A stretch of 60,471 nucleotides of DNA from Lentisphaerota bacterium (GCA_016873655.1 VGWI01000006.1:1-60471); one strand, 5' to 3'. Shown: positions 35,277-44,848, counted from the stretch's first letter. Numbers and translations: made by a program. Notes: generated from the letters alone by a model not told the origin.

Positions 35277-36741
35277 CTTGCAATCCCTGATCATCCGCCG
35301 GCGGCAGCGGTACCGGCAAGAATAACAGACGCATCCGGCGTTGCAAACCCTCACGCCGGCCGCCGAACATGCCGCACAGGACCGTCCACTCGACACGGTC
35401 CGCGGCCCGGTCACGGAAATACCGGAACAGGGGAAAGACCGTCGTGTCCGTGACATTCCCGCCGCGACGGAACCGGAACAGCCCCCAGAACGCCTCGTCC
35501 TCGCGCGCTTCTCCCCGCCGCTCGTGCGTGTAGACTGTCCAGAACGGGGCCCAGTTCCGCTCCGAAGGGCCGACCTGCGCCCCCGGCCACGCGTCGAGCA
35601 CCCGCACGGTCGCCGCGTCACGCTGCCGCGAGTACGAAACGAGCGGCCAGATCCGCACGTATCTGCCGACCGGCGGTTCGGCGACAATTCCCGCCTTCTC
35701 ATCGGCCCATGCGCGCTGCGTCTTGATGCTGAGGACCGGCGCTATCCTGAACTGGTCAGACCGGTAGTCGCTGCGCGTGGTCTGCCGCTTCTCAACCACG
35801 GGCCAGAGCACAAACCAGCTCCTGTCCCTGCCCGCTTCCTTCTTCCCCCACAGCGGGAAGAAATACGTCTTCTTCACCGGCCCGCGCACTTTCTGAACGA
35901 TCGGCCAGGCCGCGGTGAACTTGGAGTATTTTCCACCATCCCCGCTGCCCCACTGAAAGAAAGGCGGAACGGCCATCCACATGTTCTGCCGCTCGGTCTT
36001 GATGTGGGCAAGGAACGGAAAGAATATGAATCCGCCGCCCTTGTCGCCGGGATAGTCGTACCGGACACTGCTCCAGAACGGCCACATGACGAAACGCTTC
36101 TCCCAACGCCCACTGTTCACGGACCTTCCGTAGAACGGGAACACGCGAAACCGGTCCTGCCCTTCGCCGCGCGTCCTGGAGAATACGGGCCAGAGCCAGC
36201 TGCTCGACTTCAGGTCCCCCTTGCGGGTGGAAACATAGAGCGGGAACATGCAGAAGGTGATCCGGTCAAGCCCGGCGAAATCGCGCATCTCTCCGCCGAA
36301 CGGCACAAAGGCGAAGTAACGCCTGCCGCCGCCGTCCCGCCCGCCCACGACAAGCGGAAACAGCACGTACTGGTAGCGCGATGATGCGTCGTGGATGTCC
36401 TTGTCCAGCCCGTAGGCGACCCCGAACCGCCAGTAACGCTCACCCAGGAAATCTTTCACACTCCCAACCGGCCACGCGTACTCGCGCAGCCGCCTGTCGC
36501 GCCCCGGCTCGCGCAGTTCGCTGTACAAGGGACGCACGGCAAAGAACGAGTCCCCGCCCGGCGCAATGGTCTTCTCATAGACCGGGCCCAGCGCGCGCAC
36601 GCGCGTCGCCCCGTCGAGCGTGGTCAGGCGGCTGACGATCGGGCCGCCGTCGAGAGTGGCCGGGACCGTGACGCAACCTGCCGAGAGAAGCAGCATCAGG
36701 CAGACCGCGCCGCCGACGCCCTGCGCCGCGGAAATCTTCAT
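35263..36741 (-). CDS. Lipoprotein with aromatic beta-strand repeats, function unknown
   Basis: 492 residues from ATG 36741, sharing ATGA with the pyrB stop. The signal peptide ends in the lipobox LLLSAGC, so it is lipid-anchored. The rest is rich in Trp, Phe, Tyr and Arg, with short recurring units such as FPLYV, WPVFSR, FPFYGR, WPFWSS, FFPFLAH, FFPLWGK and LWPVVEK about every 20-30 residues. This suggests a repeated beta structure, possibly a propeller or an outer-membrane beta sheet. I do not recognise a named family. Position between pyrB and mlaE suggests a link with outer-membrane lipid transport. Confidence 0.8.
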   Translation of the reverse strand: MKISAAQGVGGAVCLMLLLSAGCVTVPATLDGGPIVSRLTTLDGATRVRALGPVYEKTIAPGGDSFFAVRPLYSELREPGRDRRLREYAWPVGSVKDFLGERYWRFGVAYGLDKDIHDASSRYQYVLFPLVVGGRDGGGRRYFAFVPFGGEMRDFAGLDRITFCMFPLYVSTRKGDLKSSSWLWPVFSRTRGEGQDRFRVFPFYGRSVNSGRWEKRFVMWPFWSSVRYDYPGDKGGGFIFFPFLAHIKTERQNMWMAVPPFFQWGSGDGGKYSKFTAAWPIVQKVRGPVKKTYFFPLWGKKEAGRDRSWFVLWPVVEKRQTTRSDYRSDQFRIAPVLSIKTQRAWADEKAGIVAEPPVGRYVRIWPLVSYSRQRDAATVRVLDAWPGAQVGPSERNWAPFWTVYTHERRGEAREDEAFWGLFRFRRGGNVTDTTVFPLFRYFRDRAADRVEWTVLCGMFGGRREGLQRRMRLLFLPVPLPPADDQGLQDDNP

Positions 36742-37823
36742 GGAACCTTGACCCCGGTTTCCGAGGCCCGGTTCCGGATGACTTCGGCAATGCCGAACTG
36801 CACCGCGATCAGGGCGCTGCGGATCCACATGCCGTTGCGCATCTGCCGCCAGTAGACCGCGCGGGGATCCCTGTCAACGCCGGCCGCCATCTCGTTCCGC
36901 CGCGGCATCGGGTGCATGAGTACCGCTTCCTTCCCGAGACGGGCGAGGTCAGCTTCGGTGAAACAGTAGCTGGACGTGTCTATCCTGGCACTCTCACCCT
37001 GCTCCTTGTCCCACTCGTCCTGGATGCGCGTCATGTAGATCGCGTCTGCGTCCGGGATTGCGGCGGCAAAATCCGCGGACAGCTCGTAGGAGACTCCCCG
37101 CGCCTCGAGTTGCTCCAGTATGTCGCGCCCGATCTGAAGCTGGTCCGGCGCAACAAACACCATCCGGACTCCGCGGTAGTTGGCCAGAAGGCACGAAAGC
37201 GAACGCACCGTGCGCCCGCGGGCCAGGTCGCCCACGAACACGATCCGCTTGCCGTCAATCCCGCCGCGCCGTTCGAAGCTGCGCTGCAGCGTGTAGATGT
37301 CCAGTAGAGCCTGGGTCGGATGCTGGTCGCGGCCGGACCCGGCATTGATGATCGGCACCGGTCTCTCGGAGTTCGAAAGCGTCCACGCCATCCGTTCCGC
37401 CAGCCCGCCTATCTTCGAACGCATCACGATGAGATCGAAGTACGAGCTGAACGTACGGACGGAATCCTCCTGCGATTCGCCCTTGAATTCGCTCGACGTG
37501 GAAGTGTCGCGCACCTCGCCGAGCGACATTCCAAGCACCTCGCACGCCGCGCAGAAGGAAAGGAAAGTCCGGGTGCTCGGCTGCGTGAAGTAGAGCATCG
37601 CCCGGCGGTGCGGCAACAGGCCCAGCAGGAAACGGGCGCCGTCATCGGACTTGGCCAGGAACCTTATCTGCGTCGCCAGCGCGCCAAGGTCGTCCAGCTC
37701 CTTCCTTCCGAACTGCTGGGCGTAAAGAACGTGGAAGAGCCGCCCCTTCGAATTCAGCGCCCGCGCCTTCCCGTCGAGCGACAGGCCGGAGAACTCCTCC
37801 CACGAAACATCTCTTAACGGCAT
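36738..37823 (-). CDS. pyrB: Aspartate carbamoyltransferase catalytic chain
   Basis: 361 residues with GGGGAGG upstream of ATG 37823. It condenses carbamoyl phosphate and aspartate in pyrimidine synthesis. PSTRT in the N-terminal domain binds carbamoyl phosphate, HPTQALLDIYT is the second signature, and VGDLARGRTVRSL and HPMPRRNE complete the aspartate domain. It is some 50 residues longer than E. coli PyrB, with an N-terminal extension of about 40. No pyrI regulatory chain is adjacent. It lies 21 bp downstream of argF, a paralogous enzyme sharing the carbamoyl phosphate pool. Confidence 0.95.
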   Translation of the reverse strand: MPLRDVSWEEFSGLSLDGKARALNSKGRLFHVLYAQQFGRKELDDLGALATQIRFLAKSDDGARFLLGLLPHRRAMLYFTQPSTRTFLSFCAACEVLGMSLGEVRDTSTSSEFKGESQEDSVRTFSSYFDLIVMRSKIGGLAERMAWTLSNSERPVPIINAGSGRDQHPTQALLDIYTLQRSFERRGGIDGKRIVFVGDLARGRTVRSLSCLLANYRGVRMVFVAPDQLQIGRDILEQLEARGVSYELSADFAAAIPDADAIYMTRIQDEWDKEQGESARIDTSSYCFTEADLARLGKEAVLMHPMPRRNEMAAGVDRDPRAVYWRQMRNGMWIRSALIAVQFGIAEVIRNRASETGVKVP

Positions 37824-37844
37824 GGCACCCCTCCCCGCCCCAGG

Positions 37845-38858
37845 TCAGAGCGTGGCGACAAACAACGCCTTTATCGTGTGCATCCTGTTCTCCGCTTCGT
37901 CGAACACCAGCGAGAACGGCGCCTCGAACACGTCGTCGGTCACCTCCAGCGGGCCCAGCTCGCGCGTCAGATCCGTCTCGTTGTCGTGGAACGCGGGCAG
38001 GCAGTGCAGGAATATCACCTTGCCGGACTTTACGTTGCCCGTGGCGCGCATGAGGTTCATGTTCACCTGGTAAGGGCGCAGCAGGCGGAGACGTTCGTCA
38101 AACTGCGCCTCCTCGCCCATGGAAACCCATACGTCCGTGTAGACGACGTTTGCGCCCTTGACCGCGGTAAGCGGGTCGTGCTCCACGCGAACGCTCCCGC
38201 CGGTGCGTTTCGCTTCGCCGGCGGCGGCAGAAGTCGCCTTCTTCGACGGTTCAAGCTCGGGCGGGGCGCAGTTGACGAAGTCCATTCCGGCCTTCGCGCA
38301 GCCGAGCATCAGCGACGTCGCAACGTTGTTGCGCCCGTCCCCCATGTAAACAACCTTCAGCCCGGCAAGCTTCCCGAAATGCTCCTGGATCGTCATCAGG
38401 TCCGCGAGAACCTGTGTCGGGTGCGAGTCGTCGGTCAGCCCGTTCCACACCGGGATTCCCGAGTGCTTCGCAAGCTCCTCAACCACCGACTGCGCAAAGC
38501 CGCGGAACAGGATCCCGTCGAACATCCGCCCCAGCACGCGCGCGGTGTCGCGCACGGATTCCTTCTTCCCGAAGTGTATTTCCTTGGACGAAAGGTAATC
38601 GGCTGTCGCGCCCTCGTCCGCCGCCGCCACGCTCGCCGCGCAGCGGGTGCGGGTGGACATCTTCTCGAAGATGAGCGCCACGTGCCTGCCTTCGAGCAGC
38701 CCGCCTCGCACACCGGAGGCGCGCCGCTTCTTCAACTCGCGCGCAAGCTCGATAAGCCCGAGCATTTCATCGTCACTCAGGTCGTTCAACGTGAGAAGAC
38801 TGCGCCCCTTGAGATCCGCAATCAGGTTCTTTTTCCCAGCCGCCGCTTTCTTTTTCAT
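37845..38858 (-). CDS. argF: Ornithine carbamoyltransferase
   Basis: 337 residues from ATG 38858 with GAGG 6 nt upstream; the track start adds 27 codons. It makes citrulline from ornithine and carbamoyl phosphate. EKMSTRTR binds carbamoyl phosphate, and DDSHPTQVLADLMT, MGDGRNNVA and HCLPAFHD follow in order, the last carrying the catalytic Cys. A KKKAAAGKK basic head precedes the domain. It is the first gene of the leftward run from argF through the Mla operon. Confidence 0.95.
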   Translation of the reverse strand: MKKKAAAGKKNLIADLKGRSLLTLNDLSDDEMLGLIELARELKKRRASGVRGGLLEGRHVALIFEKMSTRTRCAASVAAADEGATADYLSSKEIHFGKKESVRDTARVLGRMFDGILFRGFAQSVVEELAKHSGIPVWNGLTDDSHPTQVLADLMTIQEHFGKLAGLKVVYMGDGRNNVATSLMLGCAKAGMDFVNCAPPELEPSKKATSAAAGEAKRTGGSVRVEHDPLTAVKGANVVYTDVWVSMGEEAQFDERLRLLRPYQVNMNLMRATGNVKSGKVIFLHCLPAFHDNETDLTRELGPLEVTDDVFEAPFSLVFDEAENRMHTIKALFVATL

Positions 38859-38889
38859 TGGCACCTCAACCGTCCCTCCGTGGAGTCCG

Positions 38890-38919
38890 ACTATAGACGC
38901 CCGATTCCGGCAAAGACAA
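38890..38919 (-). promoter_or_regulatory. Predicted argF-operon promoter
   Basis: Read leftward: TTGTCT, 18 bp, TATAGT. The -10 matches five of six consensus bases, the -35 four of six. It ends 31 nt before the argF start codon. The remaining sequence up to 39039 shows nothing else recognisable. Confidence 0.55.
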
Positions 38920-39039
38920 GCCCTTCCGCTTCGGCGCAACCATCCGCGCCCGCCGCCCGCCGCGCAGGCGCGTCAATCAAGTTTCACCATGACCCTGTCG
39001 AGCGCGGCGCCGCGTCCTGCATGCCCCGCCCGCTCACGG

Positions 39040-42000
39040 TCAGGCGGTGGTCTTGTCCAACAGCGCGCGCAGGGCGGCAAGGAGTTCGGCCCTGCCGAAC
39101 GGCTTCTCGAGAAACAGCGTGACGTCGTCTTCGTTGAGCGCGAATCCTTCGGTCAGTCCGCTCATCGCCACCACCGGAATCCGGGGCATCATCTTCCGTA
39201 TCACGCGCAAAGCGGCTTCGCCCCCCATTTCAGGCATCATTGCGTCAAGAACGATGACTTTGACAGCATCGCGCTTCTCAGCACAAACGGCGACGGCGTC
39301 AACCCCGCTCGCGCCCGTAACCACGCGGTAGCCGCCGGCCTCAAGAAACATCTGGATGGTCCGGCGCACGCTCGGCTCGTCGTCAACAACCAGCACAAGT
39401 TCGCCCCTGCCTGCCGATGGCTCGGCGGATTTGCCGTCGCCAACATCCTCCGGACCTTCCTGCGCCGGCAGCAGCACTTCGAAAGTCGTGCCTGTCCCGA
39501 CCGCGCTCTCAACCCGGATTGCACCCTCGTGCGCCTTGACTATCCCGTGCACGGTGGACAACCCCAGGCCGGTTCCTTTCCCCGGCTCCTTCGTGGTGAA
39601 GAACGGATCGAATATCCTCGGCATGACCTCGGGACTGATCCCCAGCCCGGTATCCTTCACGATCCACACCACGTATGGCCCTGCACGCTCGAGCCCCGCG
39701 GATATCGCGCCATCCTCGTCCAACCGGCGGTTCACGGCCCTGACGTCGAGCGTCCCGCCGTCGGGCATGGCATCGCGAGCGTTAATGAGAAGGTTGAGGA
39801 GCACCTGGTGAAGCTGCGTCGAATTGCCGATCACCGGCCAGAGCATCTGGTCAAGGTCCTGCCTGACTGCTATCGAGCGGGGAAACGTCTCCTTGACCAT
39901 GGCGAGCACCTCGTTGATCAGGTGTCGCGACTGAAGCGCGCCTCGCGTGCCTTCGCTTCCCCTGGCAAACGTGAGTATCTGCCCTATCACGCCGGCCCCG
40001 CGCTTCGCGGACGCATCCATCATCGAGACGACCTCGCGCTGCTCGTCCGTGAGCTGCGCATCACGCAGAACCTGGGCCCCCATCAGTATCGGCGTGAGAA
40101 TGTTGTTCAGGTCGTGAGCGATGCCGCCGGCAAGCGTTCCAAGGCTCTGCAGCCGCTGAGTCTGTTGTCTCTGCTGCTCGGCCAGCTTCTCTCCGGTGAC
40201 ATCTCTGACCGTGGCCTGCAGGAGAATCCTGCCGCCAATGCTCATTCTGACAAGAGAGACAAGGGCCGGGAAGGTCGCGCCATCCCGTCTCATGCAGAGC
40301 CACTCAACACTGCGCGAGCCCTCATCGAGCGCCATTCGTATCACTTCATCGAACTCGCCTTCGGACAACCGGCCGTCCGGCTGCATCCGGGAAACAAACC
40401 GTTTGGGCGATTTCCCGACAAGCTCCGACGCCTCTGCGACGCCGAAGACCTTCAACGTCGCCGGATTGACGCTGGAGAAATTCCAGTCCGGCGGAACAAG
40501 CGTCATGATAGCGTCACCGGAACTCTCGAAGAGCGCTCTGTAACGCTCCTCGCTGTCGCGAAGGGAAGCTTCCGCGGCCATTTCCTCGGTGACATCGCGT
40601 TTCACGCCAACGAAGCTTACGATCGCCCCTGAAGCGTCCCTGATGGGCGAAATGACGGCCTCCTCGTCGTAAAGCGAGCCATCTTTCCGCCTATTGACGA
40701 ATCGGCCGCTCCACACGTCTCCGCCCGCTATCGCAGCCCACATCTTCTCGTAGAAGGCGGCATCCTGCCTGCCGCTCTTGAGAATCCTCGGATTCTTCCC
40801 CTGCGCTTCCTTCCTTGAGTACCCGGTGACGCGCTCGAACGCCGGGTTGACATACAGAATCGTGCCGTGCGGATCCGTTATCACAACGCTCTCGGCAGCC
40901 TGCTCAACCGCGGCAGTAAGCATGGTCTGCCGTTCTTCGATGGATCTGCGGACCGTCATATCCTCCATGGTGTGGACTATGCTCAGTATCTCCCCGGAAT
41001 CTCCCGTGACCGGATCCGCGGTGACCTTAAACCACCTGTCCCCCAAGGGCATCACCGCCGTCTCACGGTGCTTCGACGCAAGCGCCCGGACCATCGGACA
41101 GTCGGCCGGCGGAGCCTCGCCGTGCAACAGTCGGTGGCAGTTCCTGCCGATCAGAGCTTCCCACGACACGCCAACGAGCTTCCTGAAGGCCTTGTTTGCT
41201 CTCTGGATCGTTCCGTCCGGCGCAAGCAGGCAGATGGCTTCACCCATTGCGTCGAAGGTAACCCTCCATTCCCGCGCCACTGTCTTCAACTCTTCCGCCA
41301 CCCTCTTGCGATCGGTGATATCCGCCACTGACGCCACCACGCCCGCGACCGAACCGCCCTCGCCAATAAGCGGCCCCGCGTTGATGGACAGCAGCACCCG
41401 CCTGCCATCCGGATGCTCGATGGCGTGCTCGACGCCGGTCACGCTCCGGCCAGTGGCCATGACACGGGCGAACGGCAGTTCGTCCGGAGAAAACGGGCCG
41501 CCGTCAATCGCCGCTATCTTCCATGCGGGATCGTTGTAAATCCTGGCCGTTATGCCGTCGCGGCTCAGTCCGAGCACCTTCTCCGCGGTTCTGTTGGCGA
41601 AAGTGATGCGGCCTTCGCCATCCAGCATCACAATTCCGTCCGGGGCCGTCTCAACCACCCGGACAAGCCGCTCAGCCACGTCCGCCCTGTCCTTCTCCGC
41701 CTTCAACGCCCGCCTGAGAAGCTTCGCGTTGCGGCCGCGCCATCCGGCCGCGACGGCCATCCATGCCGCCAGCGCCAGCGCAGCGGCCGCCAGGCCGGTC
41801 ATCCGCGCCCGCTCCCTCATCGGCGCGTAGGCCTCCTTCTCGTCCATCTTCGAGACAATGAACCACGGGGACCTCGGCACCTTCCGAACGGCGGAGAGAA
41901 CGGGCACTCCCCGGTAGTCAAGCCCGCGAGAAAGCCCAAACTCGCCCCTCGCGCCTCTGGCGGCAGCGCAGATCTCGCCACTGACCGGCAACCTGAGGCT

Positions 42001-42789
42001 CAAAGCCGCGCCGCGCCGGTGCCGCAACTCGTTCAGAAACAGCACCTCGTCGCCCTCGCGCCGCGCAAGAAGCGTCTCGGCCGTTCTGCTTGGCGTAGGC
42101 CAGGCCTGGATGAGCGGATACAGATAGCTCCCCGGATCGAGCTCCAGCAGGATAATCGCGATCAGAGCCCCCTGCCCTCCGCCGGGTCCGGATTCCCCGC
42201 CGCCCGGCTCAATGATGGGGAAGGCGATGTTCATGTGAATATCCCCCTCATCGCCGCGATGAATGTCGGTGAAGTGGATTGCCTTGTCGCGCAGAACTTC
42301 GGCAACGTGCCCGCTCTTCACCGGGCCAGTTGGGTCGCCGTCCTGAGGCAGCATCAACAGCAGGTTGCCGCCTGCATCGAACACCGATGCTCTCTCATAC
42401 CTGTCGCCGCCCTTGAGGAGCGTCAGCCAGTGGATGAGCTCAACCTTCGCGCTATCGGACGAGGGGTCGTCAAGAAATGCCCGGATGTCCTTGGCCACGA
42501 ACCTGGCGTTCGAAAAGAAACGAGCATCGTTGATTCTTTCGCTGCGCCACTCCGATATCTGTCTTGCCTTGAGATCGGCAACCGCGCTGAGCTGGGTTTC
42601 GACATTTAGCCTGACCGCGCTGATCTCGTCGCGCACATAGAAGAACACGGCAATCGCAATTCCCGCGCCAAGCACGGCGCACATCATGGCCATCCGCCAC
42701 GACAGAACCGCGAATTGCTTTCGGATGGCCTTCAGCAGAGACCTGTCATCCGGAATGCGCTCATCTGCGCTCCCATGGACGGCATTCAC
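39040..42789 (-). CDS. Hybrid sensor histidine kinase with four PAS domains and a receiver domain
   Basis: 1249 residues from GTG 42789 (GGGGATTCAA upstream). A membrane helix at about 30-52 and another near 331-350 enclose a periplasmic sensor domain of dCache type. Four PAS segments follow (about 375-490, 505-615, 625-735, 745-870), each ending in a DITDRK- or DVT-like motif. The H-box LAGGIAHDLNN has phosphoacceptor His892; the ATPase has NARDAMPDGG, KDTGLGI and GTGLGLS. The C-terminal receiver has VVDDEPS and phosphoacceptor Asp1182. No output regulator is adjacent, so the partner is unknown. It is read divergently from the SLOG-Mut7-C gene. Confidence 0.93.
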   Translation of the reverse strand: MNAVHGSADERIPDDRSLLKAIRKQFAVLSWRMAMMCAVLGAGIAIAVFFYVRDEISAVRLNVETQLSAVADLKARQISEWRSERINDARFFSNARFVAKDIRAFLDDPSSDSAKVELIHWLTLLKGGDRYERASVFDAGGNLLLMLPQDGDPTGPVKSGHVAEVLRDKAIHFTDIHRGDEGDIHMNIAFPIIEPGGGESGPGGGQGALIAIILLELDPGSYLYPLIQAWPTPSRTAETLLARREGDEVLFLNELRHRRGAALSLRLPVSGEICAAARGARGEFGLSRGLDYRGVPVLSAVRKVPRSPWFIVSKMDEKEAYAPMRERARMTGLAAAALALAAWMAVAAGWRGRNAKLLRRALKAEKDRADVAERLVRVVETAPDGIVMLDGEGRITFANRTAEKVLGLSRDGITARIYNDPAWKIAAIDGGPFSPDELPFARVMATGRSVTGVEHAIEHPDGRRVLLSINAGPLIGEGGSVAGVVASVADITDRKRVAEELKTVAREWRVTFDAMGEAICLLAPDGTIQRANKAFRKLVGVSWEALIGRNCHRLLHGEAPPADCPMVRALASKHRETAVMPLGDRWFKVTADPVTGDSGEILSIVHTMEDMTVRRSIEERQTMLTAAVEQAAESVVITDPHGTILYVNPAFERVTGYSRKEAQGKNPRILKSGRQDAAFYEKMWAAIAGGDVWSGRFVNRRKDGSLYDEEAVISPIRDASGAIVSFVGVKRDVTEEMAAEASLRDSEERYRALFESSGDAIMTLVPPDWNFSSVNPATLKVFGVAEASELVGKSPKRFVSRMQPDGRLSEGEFDEVIRMALDEGSRSVEWLCMRRDGATFPALVSLVRMSIGGRILLQATVRDVTGEKLAEQQRQQTQRLQSLGTLAGGIAHDLNNILTPILMGAQVLRDAQLTDEQREVVSMMDASAKRGAGVIGQILTFARGSEGTRGALQSRHLINEVLAMVKETFPRSIAVRQDLDQMLWPVIGNSTQLHQVLLNLLINARDAMPDGGTLDVRAVNRRLDEDGAISAGLERAGPYVVWIVKDTGLGISPEVMPRIFDPFFTTKEPGKGTGLGLSTVHGIVKAHEGAIRVESAVGTGTTFEVLLPAQEGPEDVGDGKSAEPSAGRGELVLVVDDEPSVRRTIQMFLEAGGYRVVTGASGVDAVAVCAEKRDAVKVIVLDAMMPEMGGEAALRVIRKMMPRIPVVAMSGLTEGFALNEDDVTLFLEKPFGRAELLAALRALLDKTTA

Positions 42790-42976
42790 TTGAATCCCCC
42801 GGGGAAGACCAAAAACTGCACCGGCCCCGCACCCACGCATCCTTCCACGCTGGTATCGAACAGCAACACACCGGAACGAGCAAGCTTATTGCGGCGCCTG
42901 GATTCCCGGCAAACGGCGTGTGCGCGAAGACCCGCTTTGCAGTACGATCGGACAGCACGGGAAGGGATCCGGGGCA

Positions 42977-43942
42977 ATGATCAGAATCGTCAGCGGCGGA
43001 CAGACCGGGGTTGACCGCGCGGCGCTTGACGCAGCGGTCTCGCGCGGTGCGCCCGTGGGAGGCTGGTGCCCGCTCGGCCGCCTCGCCGAAGACGGCGTCA
43101 TCCCACCCTCCTACCCGCTGCGGGAAACCCCCACGGCCGCGTACCCGGAACGCACAAGATGGAACGTACGCGACAGCGACGCGACTCTCGTGCTCGCATG
43201 CGGAGAACCCGCCGGCGGCACCGCCCTTACCGTCGAGACCGCGGACCGCCTCGGCAGACCGTTCCTTGTCTTGGACCTGCTGGACCGGCGGAACACGGCG
43301 GTTACGCTGGCGCTGCTGTGGGCGCGCGAGCTGAACATCGGCATCCTCAACGTGGCCGGCCCGCGCGAAAGCGCCAGCCCCGGCGCGTACGGGCTCGCAC
43401 GGGCATTCATGGAATCCTTCCTCGACGGGTTGAAGAAGGGGGCTGAACCGGCGCCCCCCGGCCGCGCCGGGCCTGCGCCGCGCTTCATGGTTGACCGCAT
43501 GCTTGTGCGCCTTGGAAAATACCTGCGGGTGATGGGATACGATGCCGAGTGGGATGCCGGGGCGGCGACCGGTGAGCTCGTTGACCGCGCAAACAGGGAA
43601 AACCGCATATTCCTGACACGCAACAGACGGCTCGCGGACCAGCACGGCATTCCTGACTCGGCCGTGCTGTTCGAGACGGGGAACCCGGTTGAACAAGTTG
43701 CGCAGCTTCTTCAGAAAATGCGCCTCGATCCCGGTGCGCGCCTGTTCTCGCGCTGCATACGATGCAACGTCGCCCTGCGCAACATCGCGGACAAGACGCT
43801 CATCCGCGACCGCGTTCACCCGGCGGTGTACCTGCGGCACAGCACGTTCTACACGTGCCCGTCCTGCGGCACGGTGTTCTGGAAGGGATCACACGTTGCC
43901 AATACGCTGCGGAAACTCTCCCCCGCGCTGGACCGCGCGTGA
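42977..43942 (+). CDS. Fusion of a cpYpsA/SLOG domain with a Mut7-C RNase domain
   Basis: 321 residues from ATG 42977. Residues 1-150 match the circularly permuted YpsA SLOG family (older name: molybdenum-carrier-like): VSGGQTGVDRAALDAA, GGWCPLGRLAEDG, RETPTAAYPERTRWNVRDSD. A Pro-rich linker (157-168) leads to a Mut7-C domain of the PIN-like RNase superfamily: RFMVDRMLVRLGKYLRVMGYD, IFLTRNRRLAD, then a zinc ribbon C260-x2-C263 and C294-x2-C297 in the RCIRCN and FWKGSH context. SLOG domains bind or process nucleotide-derived ligands, while Mut7-C is a predicted RNase with a zinc ribbon. Both halves look intact. The joined function is unknown. Confidence 0.9.
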   Translation: MIRIVSGGQTGVDRAALDAAVSRGAPVGGWCPLGRLAEDGVIPPSYPLRETPTAAYPERTRWNVRDSDATLVLACGEPAGGTALTVETADRLGRPFLVLDLLDRRNTAVTLALLWARELNIGILNVAGPRESASPGAYGLARAFMESFLDGLKKGAEPAPPGRAGPAPRFMVDRMLVRLGKYLRVMGYDAEWDAGAATGELVDRANRENRIFLTRNRRLADQHGIPDSAVLFETGNPVEQVAQLLQKMRLDPGARLFSRCIRCNVALRNIADKTLIRDRVHPAVYLRHSTFYTCPSCGTVFWKGSHVANTLRKLSPALDRA

Positions 43943-44002
43943 CGCGCCAGCCGGCCGGCTTCGAAGCTTCCCAACCGCCGCGTTTTGCTTAGAATGCGGC
44001 GC

Positions 44003-44848
44003 ATGAACCCGGATGCAGAGGAAAACCTCGGTCTCATCGCCGGCAAGGGGGTATACCCACTCCTGCTCGCGGAGTCGGCAAAACGGCGCGGGCTCAAACG
44101 CCTCGTCGCGATCGCGTTCCGCGGCGAAACCGAACGCCGCCTGGAAAGACTCGCCGACGAAACGACCTGGCTCTATATCGGGCAGTTCGGACGCATGATG
44201 GAGGCCCTGCGCGCGAGCGGCGTGAAGCGCTGCGTGATGGCCGGCCAGATAACCCCGACACACCTCTTTCGCGTCCGCCCGGACGCCGCGATGATCGCAC
44301 TGCTCAAGCGCCTGAAGATCCGCAACGCGGAAACCATCTTTGGCGCGGTCGGCGAGAAACTGCGTGAAATCGGAATAGAACTGCTCCCGGCGTCGGCATT
44401 CATGGAGGACCACATGCCCGGCGCCGGGCTCCTCACGGCGCGCGCGCCGACACCGGTCGAGGAGAACGACATCGCCCTCGGCCTGCGGGTGGCGAACGCG
44501 ACCAGCGGCCTGGACATCGGCCAGACGGTCGTTATCAAGGAGGGCACAGTCCTTGCCGTGGAAGCGTTCGAGGGAACCGACGCCGCAATCCGCCGCGCGG
44601 GAAAGCTCGGCGGGCCGGGCGCGGTCGTGGTGAAGATAGCGAAGCGCGGCCACGACATGCGGTTCGATATCCCCGTCGTCGGCATGCACACCCTTCGGCA
44701 GCTCCGCAGGGCGCGCGCGGCAACGCTCGCGGTCGAGGCAGACAGGTGCATACTGCTGGAAAGGGACAGACTGGTGGCCGAGGCAAACCGCCGCGGCATA
44801 GCCATCGTGGCCGTCGCGAACGCGGCCGGTGAAGGGAACGCGGAATGA
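44003..44848 (+). CDS. lpxI: UDP-2,3-diacylglucosamine pyrophosphatase LpxI
   Basis: 281 residues. It opens LGLIAGKGVYPLLLAESAKRRG, and the C-terminal domain has EENDIALGLRVANATSGLDIGQTVVIKEG, AVEAFEGTDAAI and DMRFDIPVVGMHT, the LpxI (formerly DUF1009) signature. It hydrolyses UDP-diacylglucosamine to lipid X in lipid A synthesis, in place of LpxH. ATG 44003 is the start; no clear Shine-Dalgarno site precedes it. Its TGA overlaps the next start by 4 nt (ATGA). Confidence 0.95.
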   Translation: MNPDAEENLGLIAGKGVYPLLLAESAKRRGLKRLVAIAFRGETERRLERLADETTWLYIGQFGRMMEALRASGVKRCVMAGQITPTHLFRVRPDAAMIALLKRLKIRNAETIFGAVGEKLREIGIELLPASAFMEDHMPGAGLLTARAPTPVEENDIALGLRVANATSGLDIGQTVVIKEGTVLAVEAFEGTDAAIRRAGKLGGPGAVVVKIAKRGHDMRFDIPVVGMHTLRQLRRARAATLAVEADRCILLERDRLVAEANRRGIAIVAVANAAGEGNAE

